From Phoronis australis (Eukaryota > Phoronida > Phoronidae): a stretch of DNA of 64,000 nucleotides. Shown here piece by piece: positions 37,799-51,370 of this stretch. How positions within the stretch are numbered: position 1 is the first letter of the stretch; each line of letters begins with the position of its first letter. Location of the stretch: NCBI GenBank assembly GCA_002633005.1, contig NMRA01000243.1:76783-140782 (forward strand), in the 5' to 3' direction. A program made the translations under genes and the position numbers. The notes beneath the pieces are model-generated. The model saw only the letters and a list, made by a program, of their open reading frames with translations, was not told where the DNA came from and did not search any database.

Positions 37799-40700
37799 AT
37801 GTTTATCATTTCGACAGTGGGCACCGACGGCGCGTTGCTCGCGCCAGCATTAATTTTAGTTTTATTGTCCGGGTCTAGACGTTCAGGAACGGTTTTAGAA
37901 AGCACAACGTCGGACTTCAAATTTATAAAGCTGTCCCCTTTACGGGATCGAACAGTGGTAAGTATATTATCCAGTTTTTATTGTTAGTTTTTGCATCACT
38001 AAACATGGTTTTAATAGTTTTCTAACATTGTACCATATAGAATTTATACCACAGTCATAAATTTTAATTTGTAGCGACACAAGCTAGTTGAAATAATGAT
38101 GTCTAAGAAAGAGCCTCTACGCGCCAAAATCGATATACGGATTCTTGGACTGTGAGAGAGGCGCCCAGATGAAATCCAAAATTCCCAGATCAAATTTGTA
38201 CATCAGTGTTTCACTACTACACACTACCGGCATCAATTTCAAACCTGAAATAATATTTTTATACCAGTGACTGGTCGGCAATGGATCGATTTTTAGAATT
38301 CAACTGAATACCAAAATTAGCGAAAATCTAGTTACCCATTTCAGTTTTAAAATAGGTGAAAAACGACCCCAACTTAGATTGACCGCATGTAGGCAGCTGC
38401 CCCAAGAATGGAAGAGAGTCCCTGGGAAGATGTGACGCATTCGCACGTGCTTTTCACAGTTGCCTTGCACAACGTTATCATGACCTCCAACCATAGACAG
38501 ACGCGATGATAGATAACGTATGCACAGACTGGCACTCACAACAGGAGCTTCTGAGTATAGACCAAATTGGGTAACTGCTAGTGAACTTTTAAACACAGAC
38601 AGAGGCGCTGATACAGGTAGAGTTTCGTAGATGCAAGACCCTCCCTAAGGAAGCCTGTGTGATCACGTGCTACGTATAATGCATGACGATAGCGACGTCT
38701 TACGTGTCTTTGCGTTTCGCGACCCCTTTTCTGTAGACACGCCTGTTGCACCTGCAAGCCTCATTGATTTCATAGTGAGTTCAAAGTCTGACAGCAAATA
38801 ATGAAAATAATATAACCGACGTAAATAAACCAGGGAGTGGGTAAGTTTGTCTGTGACGCATTTTGCTGGCAACGCCGCATAAATAATGAGGTTTCGCAGA
38901 AGGTACGCCCGCTTTTTATATATTTTTTTAAAAAATAATTATATAGTAAAAAAACGCGAGTATTTACACGACTGTAATTTACGAAAATGTACATTTTGGT
39001 GTTATCTTTCGACTGACAAAACTCACCCTGTGTTCTAAAAAGGTGAAAGGACAGGAAACAGTACCTTTAAAGGGACATGCGCACGGGTTCAAGGTCGCCG
39101 GAAGTACTTGACAATTTCAGAAAAGAAATGATTGCAGGTTAATATGCCGATACACGGCGTAAAGACGGATGTTTTGTTTCAAGACATAGTTTATTTAATA
39201 AATATTGAGGCATGTGAAATGAAAACAGTAGTCATTTAGTTCATGATGATTGAGCGAACAAGTGAATTCGTTTTAAATCCACAAAATACACCCTTTTCAC
39301 CGTCGTGAATGAATGCTAAAGTTTTGGTTAAAGGAGACTTCCCCAGTTTTTATGGGATTCTCTACATAAAGTCATTTTAAAACAAAATGAGAAGTACTTC
39401 GCTTACAGTTTTTTTAGAACTAGAAATTCTGACGAAAGTAAGATAAATGTATATATATATACATAAATATATAAATGTTTATATTATAACATGGTGTAAA
39501 TGATAAAACATTGAAAGGACATAATGACTAAAATAGATTTTTTGAATATTAACCGTGACCAGAGGTATAAAACAGAGAAATCCGATGGTTGTTTATAGTG
39601 ATTTTATCCGAAATTGTCGATTCTCGACATCGGCTATAGTTTCGTATACTTGCCGCATTATACAGTAGTCAAAACATTCGAATGTGACCCCAGACTGGGA
39701 GGTCGTGGGTTCGAATCCACCTTGGGTTGGGACTGATCGTACATGCATAACATTGTTGAATATGATATCACTTTAGACAAAGATTTTGTAAACGAGTGAG
39801 CTCAAGCAAACATAAATATACTGAACTAATGAACAGGATTTGCTATTCTGTGTAACAGTTGTTTCCGACTTTCCAGTCCACTGTTGATGGCGTGAAGAAA
39901 AGTGCACGGTCTGTGTTCATCAGGGGACATATGGCGAACACAAATTATTGGCTAGACATATCTATTTGAGCAAATGGCATCGTCCTTCTCACCTGGCCCC
40001 CTTTTGCTACATTTGCATTATTCCCCAATCCTCCCTGTGATGTGTCGTTTCGTCATTCATCACGACGTCACATGCTGAGTCTCTCATTGGAGGTTGTGTC
40101 ATTCATGTTGGTCTTGGGGATGACATCACCATCCAGCATTTCAATTGTTTTGTGTTTTAGTATTCCTTTGTCCTGGATAACGTTGGTTTTTGCGTTACAT
40201 TCACATCAGCTCCACTGAGTGTAGAACAAATTCATTTTTCTGTTTATTCATTAACCCACCCTCTGTCATCCATATTTCAAACATTTCCTTTCTATTTGTC
40301 TTTTTATGGTCTGTTGGGGTTTTAGTGTTGTCTATGCCATTTTACTCATTAAGTGACGGATTTTCTATGCCCCCTTTTCCAGAGACCCTTTTATACCAAT
40401 TCCACTTTAATAATACATGACCATTTTTGCCAACCACTCTCTCCTTTTTATCTCGGGAAATGGAGCTTCGCTGATGCATGGTCTATGTTCATCACGGAAC
40501 ATATGCCGAACATAAAAGTTCATGCCGTCACCCGACAACTCTTACCAGTAGCCTTCTTACTGACCATATATCTAGACATCTTTTGTCATTTTTGTATTTT
40601 TATTTTTCTTCACTTATAATAAATGTACACAGGCATATGTTAAGCATAAATGCAACCATGAAATCTCGACTTCACTGAGTAGAATGACCAAATATGACAG

Positions 40701-41105
40701 CTGCTAAACACAATTATATTAAAAATGAATCCACTCTGATAAACTCAATATCAATGCGGTTCTCATTGAGGTCAAATTTTGTTTCTCCACGCTGAGCTCA
40801 ACAAAACTCCGTAAAATATGATATCACAACAAAATAAATGAAAATAAATAAAAATATGAAATCAACAGATTTCGTACAATACATTTCAGCTGATGGTAAG
40901 TTTAGAAAAGCTATTGGGCTTGTATGAGCAAATAGCAAAAAAAAAAGTTAAACCAGATTTAGAATTGCTTATGCCATATTTTCGTACATTCTTTCGTCTA
41001 AGTGCGTCCTCGGGGCAAACGCCGGAGTTACAATACCCCGGCACAGAGGCATATTTCCAAGCTCTCAAAGCCAATTGCGGTATGAAGCGATCAATTTTGA
41101 TTTGA
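37799..41105 (+). CDS. Candidate small secreted protein, two exons
   Basis: Exon 1 (37799-37957) begins with ATG and has a hydrophobic stretch (ALLAPALILVLLSG) that could be a signal peptide or anchor. It ends at a perfect donor GTG|GTAAGT in phase 0. Exon 2 (40890-41105, acceptor ACATTTCAG) continues in phase 0 to TGA, giving 125 aa. The mature part is predicted helical: KLLGLYEQIAKKK, then LMPYFRTFFRL, then EAYFQALKANCG. I recognise no family. An alternative donor GCG|GTATGA at 41079/41080 could extend the gene to exons I did not find. Phase agreement and splice quality support it; the long intron and lack of homology weaken it. Confidence 0.4.
39430..39495. repeat. AT-rich microsatellite
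   Basis: Low-complexity TA/ATA sequence around GTATATATATATACATAAATATATAAATG. Inside the candidate gene's intron. Confidence 0.6.
39680..39735 (+). repeat. tRNA-like B-box fragment
   Basis: GGTCGTGGGTTCGAATCCACC contains a perfect Pol III B box (39708-39718) with a T-arm-like hairpin. No A box at the right distance, so not a working tRNA gene. Confidence 0.45.
39912..40515. repeat. Short direct repeat about 570 bp apart
   Basis: GTTCATCAGGGGACATATGG (near 39916) and GTTCATCACGGAACATATGC (near 40487), each followed by CGAACAYAAA, are diverged copies. The intervening DNA is T-rich and non-coding. Confidence 0.4.
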
Positions 41106-41339
41106 ATAGCGGTACTCTATTCTTTTTTCGGAACAAAAGAACAGTTAACGAAAAGTATGAGTTGCCCTGAAATTGTCTTCAGTCAATGTTAGTTGACAAA
41201 TTGGGTCAGATGCCTGAGGTGAAAAGCTACATTTTATGAACTTAATGAGGGATGTTAAAGAATACGAGAACAAAACCGCACATAGTCAAACGCTTATGTT
41301 TGCTGAGTGAAGATTTTACGTTATGCTGTAGAAAATTTT

Positions 41340-41415
41340 GCCGACACCGGCACTTGAACCAGGGTTGGCCGTTTGATATCCGGGCGCCCAAACCGTCCAA
41401 CCAAGAGGCGCTTGC
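41340..41415 (-). repeat. tRNA-derived remnant
   Basis: On the minus strand GCGCCTCTTGGTTGGACGG precedes GGTTCAAGTGCC (B-box-like) with GGGCGCCCGG in between. It resembles a SINE head; no stable cloverleaf. Confidence 0.45.
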
Positions 41416-42244
41416 CAAGCGGACATTGCTCTCTCATTCACACGTACAACCCTTTTTCAAGTCACGGTGTCGGGGAACTTGTTACACTGCGACACCTGCT
41501 GTCTCAACTTTTAAAAACAGTTACACACATTTACAGGTATTTGTTAGACTGGGTAAAATACATACGAATACAAACATGCCACGATGTTTATTTTCACTAC
41601 GGAGAGCGCATACCAAGGTTGAACGGAGTATAACAAGAAAAAACTATCGGCTCCTTTTATCCACGTTACTTCGGTTATTATTTGGATCAAGTAAACTCGA
41701 ATCGACTTAACAAGGCTTATATGAGGCTTACAACTCAAACAGAATTGTCTCACTGTGTGCTTAGCAGAAATTTGGGGAACAAGTCAATATACGTGATCAA
41801 GACAAGAAGTTAACGTGTACGCATTTAGAATATTGTATGAGGAATGAAGAGTGGTCTCAAGTGTTCTATTTGACAAAAAATATAGATTACGCTATTATCC
41901 GCAGCATTAAGGATACGCGACGAGACACAAACTGGGCGGAATATTGTGCTGAGCATGGATTTAAGTCATTGAATACCCAGTGATGATACATGTGTGCTTG
42001 CACAGGTAATCTTGAAATATTTGAAATTTTTAATTCAACGGTGAATTCATACCATTCTTTTTATTACGTTTGAATATGAATTACGGGCAGTGCATGGTAC
42101 TCACCAAGACTGAGTGCAACCCGTGTTTGGTACATTTATTGTCTGTATACCTGCGTTTTCGAGGAGTCTTATTTCATACCTGCGTTCAACAAATCACCGG
42201 GGATCCGAGCGTTTTCCACTTTTCGTTACTTGCCATACGCAGTG

Positions 42245-45200
42245 AGTTTTAGACTGATACGGGTCGACGTTTCTGTGAGTAACTTGAATATTGCATTGGT
42301 ATACGCCGCCCAGCCTCTGGCTAAGACAGCCTAATATGAAACGCTATTCTCATAGGCTTGTCTCTAACGATATATGGCAATGATCCAGAATTGGGCAATG
42401 TCTTGTTTGAGATTAGAAATGTATTTTTCAGTGTCATTCCTACACAATTTTGAAACTAAGGAAAATTGCTATTCTGCGCTTGAAAAAGTAGCTTTTACAA
42501 CGTCTCGAATGGGTACGTAACACATGGTACAGTCCCACCTTGATACGTCTAACCTATTTGTAGTGGCGTGGTCAAAGGTAAAAAGCAATATAAGTTCAAA
42601 TGAATCGCTTCAACAGGTATTAAAATGAAAACACCTGTGATTACAAACGTGAGTTGACGTCGGTTATGCAAGTGTTCTGATTTATTGTTTGCGTAAATGT
42701 AAAAGTAAACGGTTTGGTTTGGATTTATGCTCATAAGATGGCACACCGGTGAAGTTAATTTATTATATATACAGATTCTTGTTTTATTTGAATACCGCTC
42801 AAAGACTCTAGCGCCGGGTGTCGTCGTCAGTCACAAATCGTAATCCGCCTATTGGTCTTTGCAAAAAACTGTTTGCATTAGAACGTCGCACCTACTTAAT
42901 CTAAGGACACAGGTTAGTAATTTGTTCTGTTGAGTTTAAACTGTTGGGTGGGACATCTTGGTTTATAGGCTAGTGGCTTTTTACCCGGTGTTCAATCAAC
43001 GTTCGTAACCCCATCTCGGTAAAAATCTTAAGTTCGTACCAAGCAAGAGGCAAACTGAAAGGCAAATGCGTGACCAAAATAATTGCCCACCGGCAACAAA
43101 CCTGAATCCGCCCTAAATAGTTACAAATGCCTGTGCTAAGTACTACGATGAAAATAAATTAATTCTTAAAAAGCCACATATCGCGTGCATGACATCCACA
43201 ACGGCTAGACATTGTTATTGATATAATAACAACAAGAATAAATGATTCAGTATAGTAGAGTTTGTGTGCTTGGCTGTTTTTTTTTTTTTTTACCATCATG
43301 TCCACTAAAACACCCTGTCTCCAGATAATAGTTGTAGTCTACAGATCATAATATCAGTTTACATCAATATGTAGCCGATCTGGTTTGTGTTTATGCTTTG
43401 CGTCGTCTCAGTATCAAACAATGAGAATACAGACTAGATCTCTCAGTCAAGAGATATCAAGTAAAAGACTGTTATCTGGTGTTACCCTCTAATGCTCAGT
43501 GTAGCAAATCAAAACAGACTTATCATAACCGGTTGTCAAACAAAATTAATTTTCTTCATGCTCTGTGTGCAGTGTATTTGAAAATTATTCAAGCAAATTC
43601 GACTTTAACGATTGCTTATACGATTGCTCCCATGCTTGTTAGATAATTGGACAGGTATGGATCGATCTCAGTGTAACATGTTTTTATTAACTCGTTCTTT
43701 AAAACTTGTTTGACAATTTAAGTATTACCATTTGAAAGTCTACATATATCCTACTCTCTTTGAAATATGAGATTTGCTACCAAACTCTTACATTCAAGAG
43801 ACGCTTTAATGCGCTTGGGAAAATTCTGTCTGTACGACACAATTGTCAAAAATAACAATCATGCTTACGTCAAGTACATTTTTAAGAGTTCCTTCGTTCA
43901 TTTTATGCCTGAATTATCAATGAGTTGACAAAATAATGCAAGTGATAGTCTATCACCAAAAGGGGCGTTCTGATAACAAATATGCCGGTTATACACTTGG
44001 TTATTATTTTGATACGCGGAGACATCTTCACGATAATATCTTATGTATACAAAGTAAGGGTGGTCGAATTTAAACTGCAGTATTCACTGTGGCGGGGACG
44101 AGTGTGCATTGCATTCATGTGATTCAACAATAATCGGTCAAAAGTGTTCACTTGCGTTAGCTTATCCCCTCCAAAAGCTTAGAACGAAGATTTCGCACTC
44201 ATTTCTCGATTTAAATCTCACCATAACCAGCCTTTCCACTGGGTTGATAACTATTCAACACGCACAGCTACAATAGTGCTCACGATGCGATAAGATTGTT
44301 TCCTTAAAATAACAAAACTCACATCGAGCGAACGCACGGTTTGAATGGAACGAAGAATTGGAAAGAAATTCTGCATTGTGACCAGGGTCCTGAAAATGAA
44401 AGCATCAAAACAGGTTCGTGTAACTTGTCGTGCGTTTGGTTGCATCACAAGATTTTAGAATAGATGCGTGTGTTGGGTTTACCTGGTGCATATTGCTTGT
44501 TCGCATCCAGTTGGTAGTTCTTTGGTATGGCAGCCGTGTGACAGAGTCTCTGACTGAACAAATCCACAAAGCAAAAGGAATCACAAATCGTATAAGAACT
44601 TCTGTGCTTTGTTGAATCGTAGACAGGTGGGTAAGATTAAACGTAGTCACTAAGAGTGGTGTTATAAAATGTGAGTGGGCGTTACGGTGCGACTAAATTC
44701 GTTTGATCAAGATCTATCAGTTTGCAGATTTTCCTCGCTTCTACAGTTCGGGGTCCTTTCTGGTTACTATTTTATGCCTTTCAAATCACTAATGTTCAGT
44801 TTGTCGTTTACGAGGTACGCGTTTGTGTACCGTTATTGCACCGACCAAATCAACCCCCTTAGGTGCATAAGCGAGTCCCATTTACAATACATAAAAGATC
44901 TAACGTGCGGATAATTGTAAATGCATAGTTCGATGAACAGGAGGCAGCCTGTAAATGTTGTTTTACACTGAAACGTTTAGTCATTCCACTTGGTACATGA
45001 TTACCGCCGGGGTCTGGCTACTTTACTGGGTTAGTCAAGTGTAATCAGTACTTATAGTGACTCGTAGGCCAACACACAGTCAGTCTGGTCAATCCCAAAT
45101 CTTAAACTTCAACCTGGAACTACATCGAGTATCGATGGCGAATATTCCCGCTGCAGCAATCAACGAACTCCATCAAGCCCACTCTTATATCGCTAACTCG

Positions 45201-45790
45201 CCGTAATTCAAAACCAAAACAAAGGGCTAGGCTCCATTCCAAAATATTAACCAAAACAATGGTTTCCAAAGCTGACACTGTGGGGGGGGGGGCTTTAAAG
45301 TAACAAAGTAACATCCAAGATATGTATTTGCATTGAAGACCTTTGGTTATGGTGATAAAGAACATCAAGTTATATATCGTTGTCACTCAACTGCAGCTAC
45401 AGAACAGTATTAAGACTACCGCAGACCTGCATTCGGTATTCGGCGCTAATAGTCGTTTTCACTGTAGTTATATAGATGCATCAGTGATCGGTGAAATTAA
45501 GTATATCAGTATACCGCTGTTACTTCCTTTGCATGTCTGTGGTTAAACTATTTATAACTTGGCCAGATGTGTGAGAAAACAGCACCAAAAATGACGTAAT
45601 TCCTACAACAGTTACGTCCCTTATTTCAGACGGAAACTACAACTGGTCTCAGTAGACTAAGTGAAGTTAGGTCAAAGCCGGGGCGATACGGTTGATTTTT
45701 TCCAACGTTGGCGTCATGGTGCTAACTTGCTACTGCACTGCGGGAATTTGCCTCGAGTTTAAAAGAAGCATGCTGGGTTTTAATCTCCTG
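42245..45790. other. Non-coding spacer
   Basis: Apart from a T run (43279-43293) and a G run near 45282 I see no structured feature and no exon with both splice phase and protein-like content. Confidence 0.35.
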
Positions 45791-46139
45791 CATGAGTTAC
45801 CGACCTTTCGCGAGATTATACAGCACGATGACGATTTTGTGCGGCTTTAATTCTACGTACGGTTTGTTACCCGAAAGTAGATCAGTGCACCCCCCCTCTC
45901 CTTTCCCCGACACTCAGCAAGTTCGAGCCACTTCCAGGATCGAGTCCATCCTAAGTCACCCGCTTAATTTTTCGCTCATCTCCCTTCCGTCTCAATTTCG
46001 TCCCGATCGTTTTCGAAAAAGCGTGCCCACCAGTATTCTCTTGGCGCACATACGAAACGAGCCACCGGATACTGTACCGTTCACTTGTGAAACTGACGAC
46101 TCAGTGGAATGTACAGTTTGAGTAGGGCCTACTGGCGTG

Positions 46140-46261
46140 CGTTCAGTAACGCTAGGACCTAGCTAAAATCTAATCAAAGTCACGTGCTCTTATTAAAAAT
46201 ACACGGCAGTCCACGTTATCTCGCGAAGTCTTGCTTTTAGCGAGGTCCTAGTGTACTGAAC
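46140..46261. mobile_element. Compact 122-bp inverted-repeat element
   Basis: CGTTCAGTAACGCTAGGACCTAGCTAAAA is inverted at the other end as TTTTAGCGAGGTCCTAGTGTACTGAACG. A larger relative is at 24335-24525. It lies just upstream of the FAM167-like gene. Confidence 0.65.
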
Positions 46262-46785
46262 GGGAGGCTGGATTCGGTTACTGGCATTCACGCAACGACG
46301 AATTGTTAATAGCATTGAGAAATAATTCATATATTTCAGTCAACGCGCTTACCAAGGTTCGGCAACACATGCCGTACACATACTCCGAGCATTTGCCTAC
46401 CATGAAAACTGTCTTTTTAGCTAGGGCTGCGTTCCGTATACCCCATGACATTAGTTTCCTCTTTCCGGGAAAATATCCGCATACTGGACGGAAAAGGGAA
46501 ATCCAATCCCACAATTCAGTACTCCAGCAGCACCGACCAATCATTTCAGTGGCTACCATTTTCAAGGATTATAGGCTCTAGTAAGCCTCGAGAACTGACA
46601 CTCGCGAAACATTCGTCTTCAACTGGGGTGATTTCTTAGAGGTCATGCGAGATCTCGCTTTTAGTCCCCATGAAACTTGGTCTCGTTGCTCTATCGTTTT
46701 CGTCATTTGATAACCTGTTCCATCAATTTAAGTGCTCGGTGGATACTTGCATCGAGATTTATTTGTAAATATTTGCTTTTGTTTC

Positions 46786-46898
46786 AGCACTTTCCTGCGA
46801 CACGACTGGGTGCATGGGTATCATGAATCGTCGAAAAAGAATTCTATATATGCTCTCCTGAAATCCTGCCTCCACCAATTAAGCATATTTTGACACCA
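46786..46898 (+). promoter_or_regulatory. Probable 5' UTR exon boundary of the FAM167-like gene
   Basis: A strong acceptor (TTTGCTTTTGTTTCAG, AG at 46786-46787) precedes the ATG by 110 bp with no intervening ATG in frame. The gene probably has an upstream non-coding first exon. Which sequence at 45.6-46.7 kb supplies it is not visible. Confidence 0.45.
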
Positions 46899-49679
46899 AT
46901 GGAAGACTATCTGTCGCCCCAGGTTAGCAAGAAACTATTGACCGCAGCGCCTTCTCCTGGAGTTAGTCGGGAAAATCTTTCAAACGGTTTGTCTTGGTCT
47001 CCGACTAAGAACTGGAATGGCACAGATACTATGCAGCTAGTGAACGACTTAACTCTACCGCCGAGATATGTTCCTATGTCAATGGGTTCTCCCAAGAAAA
47101 AACACTCGAAAGAAACTATCCCGATGGACAGCGAATCCAGAGAAAAGGATTTAGAGATGGCTATCAAATGGCTGAGGAAAGAAATGGTAAGCTGTTAGCA
47201 CAATTTCTACTACTCGAGATGTTCATTCCACTTTCAGATGCAAGCGTTGAGGAGTACATAACCACCTAAAGCGATTTTTTTTGATAAGTGCTCAGTATTT
47301 TTTATTCCAGAGAACGAAGATAACAATCCCTCAGTTTTTGCATTCATGTGATGAGCTTTCATGATTAGGGGATAATTTCCGGAAATTATGCAAAAAGACT
47401 CGCATGAACTGCCGCCGAGACGAAATATTACCCTTTCCAATGAATGTTATAAGCCAGGGATGCCAAGCCTTTTTCTACTACGGCGGGCTCGAGAATTAAA
47501 TTGCCACTCCTGAAACAATAAATCAGTGTCATTTGCTCTGTTACACAATTTATTAATTGCGCGCTTTGGTTGCGCTCCAAAAGGTGATTGTTGTGCATTG
47601 TTGTTTGAGATGTAATGCCTTGTTTTAGCACCACTTTGAACAACGCAAACGTGAAAGCGCGCCTGCTCCAAGAATGCAGAACCATTTTGTAGTTTGGACA
47701 TAGCACCTCGTTTTCATTTCAAGCTTAATGACGAATTCGTAAAAGTATTGAATAGTAGGTAAAGCATTGGGGCCTATTGTTCACTTGTTAGCTTTATAGG
47801 TCAGTTTGTTAGCCTCCTTAGCGGCCAATATGACGGAGATAAGAGTATAATGAAATACAAACATTTATCTTTTGGATATACGAATACGTGTCTGCAAAGA
47901 TACAATAATTATTTTACTTCAACAGTAGAGCGCTCAATGGGAAGAATACACTTTTGTATTTTTGACTTAAAGATAACTGGCATATCTGTAGTGATCTCTA
48001 TGTTTGCAACAGATATTTGTGGTTGTTATACGAACTGTCTGTGAGAATTTCATTGTTGCGCATGTCTTGTCCGCGTTAAATAGGACTTTACCGAAACCGT
48101 AAAATCAAATTTTGTTTCGGTCAGAAATTATTGAGATTTACCGTACTTTGGTTCTCGGTCTGCCTTTGCTGAGAATCAAAACAGAAAATGTTTGCTCGCG
48201 TATCTTGCGTGAGTAGAACCAACGAGAAATGGCTTACAGAATCATTTGTGCTAAGGCGTCCCTTTAGGGAGACTCAATGTGAACACAGGGGCCATTTGGT
48301 GCAAATAGTTTTCAACTGAATAACCTGTGTAAACATTGAAAGTATCAACTGAAATTTTAAAAGCTAACAAAATCTGAAAGGAGCTAATTAAAATTCAAAT
48401 TGAAAAACTGATTCAGAAACTGGCTTAAAAAAATGAGGCACAGAATGCTGTCATAGCTTGGCAAAATTTTGGTGGGAGATTTTCCTTCTGCTAGATTGGG
48501 CTGTTCGCAAAATTGTAGCAAATCCACGATTTTGACGGGGGGCGGAGGTGGGGGGGGGGGGGNNNNNNNNNNCCGGGGCTGGCCGCGGCCCACAACCGCA
48601 CCACTTGCCTTTGGAAACCCGAAAATTGACTGAGAACAAGTGGCAGAGATCGCAAGGTGTGATTAGAGTTAAGTTGCCAATCATACTTTGCAAAAAATCA
48701 TCTCATATACATTTGTGTAGCTTTTGTAAAAAGAGCATCGATAAAAGTGACTCTGCGGGCTATCGGTTTTTTTTAACAGTGACGCGCATGTCTCGAAATG
48801 AGTCGGGCGCAGACCAGAACCAGTGAATACTCTATTTTGGCCTAAGGCAAATATGTTTTGCTTGACAAGCGCAAAGTGCCTGGAAATCAGTCACCTGTTT
48901 GAGAGACGATCTAAATCTCATTCGTCTCAGTCGTTGTCTCGGTGGTTTTCCCTTTTCTCTAATAACGCCACCACTCAAATTAGTTTTGATCCCCTGGCTG
49001 TTGCTTGCTTTTTGTCTTGACATTGTCGTGTGATCGCTACTCAGTCGAATAATTTCTATACGGAAGTTCACGAAAACTGACGAATACGTCTAATCAGATG
49101 ATTTTGATGGAAACCATATGTCCAAAAGGTGTCGCCAATGCTGCTTTCAATTCATTTTGTTTGTATAAATGTCACAAATGAGATGTTCATTTCATCTTAA
49201 CTCTTTGCCATCTTCAGACGCACATGCAAAACGACAAATACATTCTTTGCTACACTTCATTTGATAATCATATTGTACAAAAATATTCCATTTTAAGCTA
49301 ATTCCAGTTTTCATATTTCATTTAACTTTGTCACATTCATAAGTCACGTGATTTTAACAAACAATTTATTTTACAGATTATCATGAAGCGTCAGAACCAA
49401 GTGTTATTTCGGAGATTTCTTGATTTAAGAACTGCGGTCGTGAATTACCGTTCACGATCTCCTTTCGGTCATAGTCGGACATGGTCGATTCACAGTTCGG
49501 ACTCTGATGTCAGCAGTTTAGATGACAGCACGGCAAATTCGCATGACGAGCGCAGAAATGGTCGACTAAACAGCAATGAGTTTTTAGACACGGAATTTCG
49601 AGCACGGACTACATCGATGTTGACCCCCCGAAATTCGTTAGTGCTGACCCTTAAACCCAGGAGTAAGGAGTCATTTTAA
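46899..49679 (+). CDS. FAM167-like coiled-coil protein, two exons
   Basis: Exon 1 (46899-47186) has an excellent start context (CACCATGG) and ends at GTAAGC in phase 0. Exon 2 (49377-49679, acceptor TTTTACAG) ends at TAA. The product is 196 aa. The only recognisable core spans the junction: LEMAIKWLRKEM followed by IIMKRQNQVLFRRFLDLR. This matches the WLRxEL..M+.QD..LARQLMxLR helix of FAM167A/B in length and spacing. The N-terminus is Pro/Ser-rich with a basic patch (SPKKKHSKE); the C-terminus is Ser/Asp-rich (SIHSSDSDVSSLDD). FAM167 proteins are small and likely cytosolic; vertebrate FAM167A is linked to NF-kB signalling and autoimmunity risk. The gene model is good; the family call is from one short motif. 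Confidence 0.68.
48563..48572. other. Assembly gap (10 N) beside a poly-G run
   Basis: Ten N follow a G-rich stretch (48537-48562) in the FAM167-like intron. The G run probably stopped sequencing. The flanking CCGGGGCTGGCCGCGGCCC suggests a G/C-rich transposon copy spans the gap. Confidence 0.8.
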
Positions 49680-50514
49680 AATTAAAACTGGATCTTTGAC
49701 TATATTTCATTGGTGTGGTGCTATTTTCGCGTCGTCACAAGACGTGTTGTGTTTGTTGTATCCGATAGCTGGAAACTTGAGTGAGCATTGAACGCAACAA
49801 ACACATCATGGAGTTGTAAAAATCAAACGTGGCTGCACTTAATTGTTTTCGCTGGTTCCGCCGAATCAATCGGCACAGACATCTGATTGGCTCTCGATGG
49901 CAACTTTAAGCTTAATAGACCAACCAGCTCTTAGCCTGCTGACCTGGCGGAGCCGACGAAGTCAATCAAGTGCAGCCATACTGTCTTATCTTAAGTTTCA
50001 TTTTGTGATACTGATGCTGTCAACGACTTCAAGCACAAATATATTAATTATTATTAATTATTATACCACAGAAACTATTCTATAGTTGGGACTGCAATAC
50101 CATCAGACGTCGTTCAAAACGAAACCAATCATTTTGAGTTATTCGAGGTATTTGAAAACTGCCTTCTCGAATATGCCACGTGATGAGCTATTTTTCGTGT
50201 CGAGATTGGAATGTGATGGTCGCAGACGGAGCAATGGCATTCGTAATTCAAACGCGTTTGAGGAAAAGACCTTGAAAATGCGGTTTCCCCTCTGGCCACC
50301 AACAATAAAATTGATTTATAAAATCACTTTCAGTGCTGTTACAATATCTGAATCTCTACTGTCAATCATCAGGCAACTCATATTTGATGGTATGTCATCA
50401 TTGCTATGATGTCGGTACGGTGAACAGGCTTCTTAGCTGCACAGAGGCAAGATCATTTTTTCATTAACAGCGTTTTCTCATGATCGCGATTTTCTCCCTA
50501 ACTGAATATATGTG

Positions 50515-50806
50515 CGTATGCGGATTTATGTGGGGCCCAGCGGGCCCGCCCCCTCCACCCTGGAGGCAGTAAACGCGTGAGGAAAATGTGAGTTAACTAA
50601 TTGACCCCGGTACTGAATTAGCATTACACGGCCGAAACAAGATTTGACAATGTGACAAGTTTTAGTTTGTGTGTGCTTGTATGTGTCTGATTCAGACAAC
50701 GGGCAACTACGGCTAACTAATGGCGCGCCCAGTTGATATGCGTGTGATATCGCAGGCGACCGCCAGTGGCGCGGCGCACTATCACTCCGATTCCGTCGTC
50801 TGCTCC
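50515..50806 (+). mobile_element. Second copy of the transposon seen at 1-296
   Basis: It starts GCGGATTTATGTGGGGCCC, passes through CGTGAGGAAAATGTGAGTTAAC and reaches GATATCGCAGGCGACCGCCAGTGGCGCGGCGCACTATC. All blocks are collinear with the reverse complement of 1-296. No transposase is visible. Confidence 0.6.
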
Positions 50807-51370
50807 ACTGTGCAATTAAAACGGAAGCTGATTGGCAATGAAGAAACAGTGCTGGCCTCAGTGAATCACTTAGAAACTCATAATTCTCTCTTTGTCAAAC
50901 ATTAAAATCAAGACGATTTTGCAAATCAAGCCCGTGGTTAATACCGGCGTCACGAACTATGGATTTGGTCTTTTTTGTACAACTTGACCATTTTAAACAC
51001 AAAAACTTTTGCTACATAGTGGTTGCACTAATTATAAAACGTACAATAAACATTACAGGAAGGAGCAGGTTCGCATGCGAACGGTGTGGACCATAAATAA
51101 GTATGTCTCTTAGTTTTTCGGTGTCTTCGGAAGCGTCCTTTGGCCAGGAGGTCGTAAGCTCCCCTGGGCGGAAGGGGGAACCTCTCACGCCCCCCCCCCA
51201 TTCGTCGCTACTCGCCTCTACGCGCTATTGACTACGAGACAAAATGTTACCCACCCCCCTCTAATGATCCGCCACTGGTGTGTGTGTATAAAAATACATA
51301 ATATACCGAGTTGGAAAGAGTATGCATGAAAGCTGTCTATCGATGATACTGTTTTGTATTCATTATATGT

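Noticed and set aside
42083-42241. Plus-strand frame between GGGCAG and a GTGAGT donor
   Set aside because: Its phase does not fit the candidate secreted gene upstream and no family resemblance is seen.
45792-46121. 109-codon ATG frame upstream of the FAM167-like gene
   Set aside because: Ser/Pro-rich with no domain. More likely 5' flanking or leader sequence of the downstream gene, whose first coding exon has its own strong acceptor.
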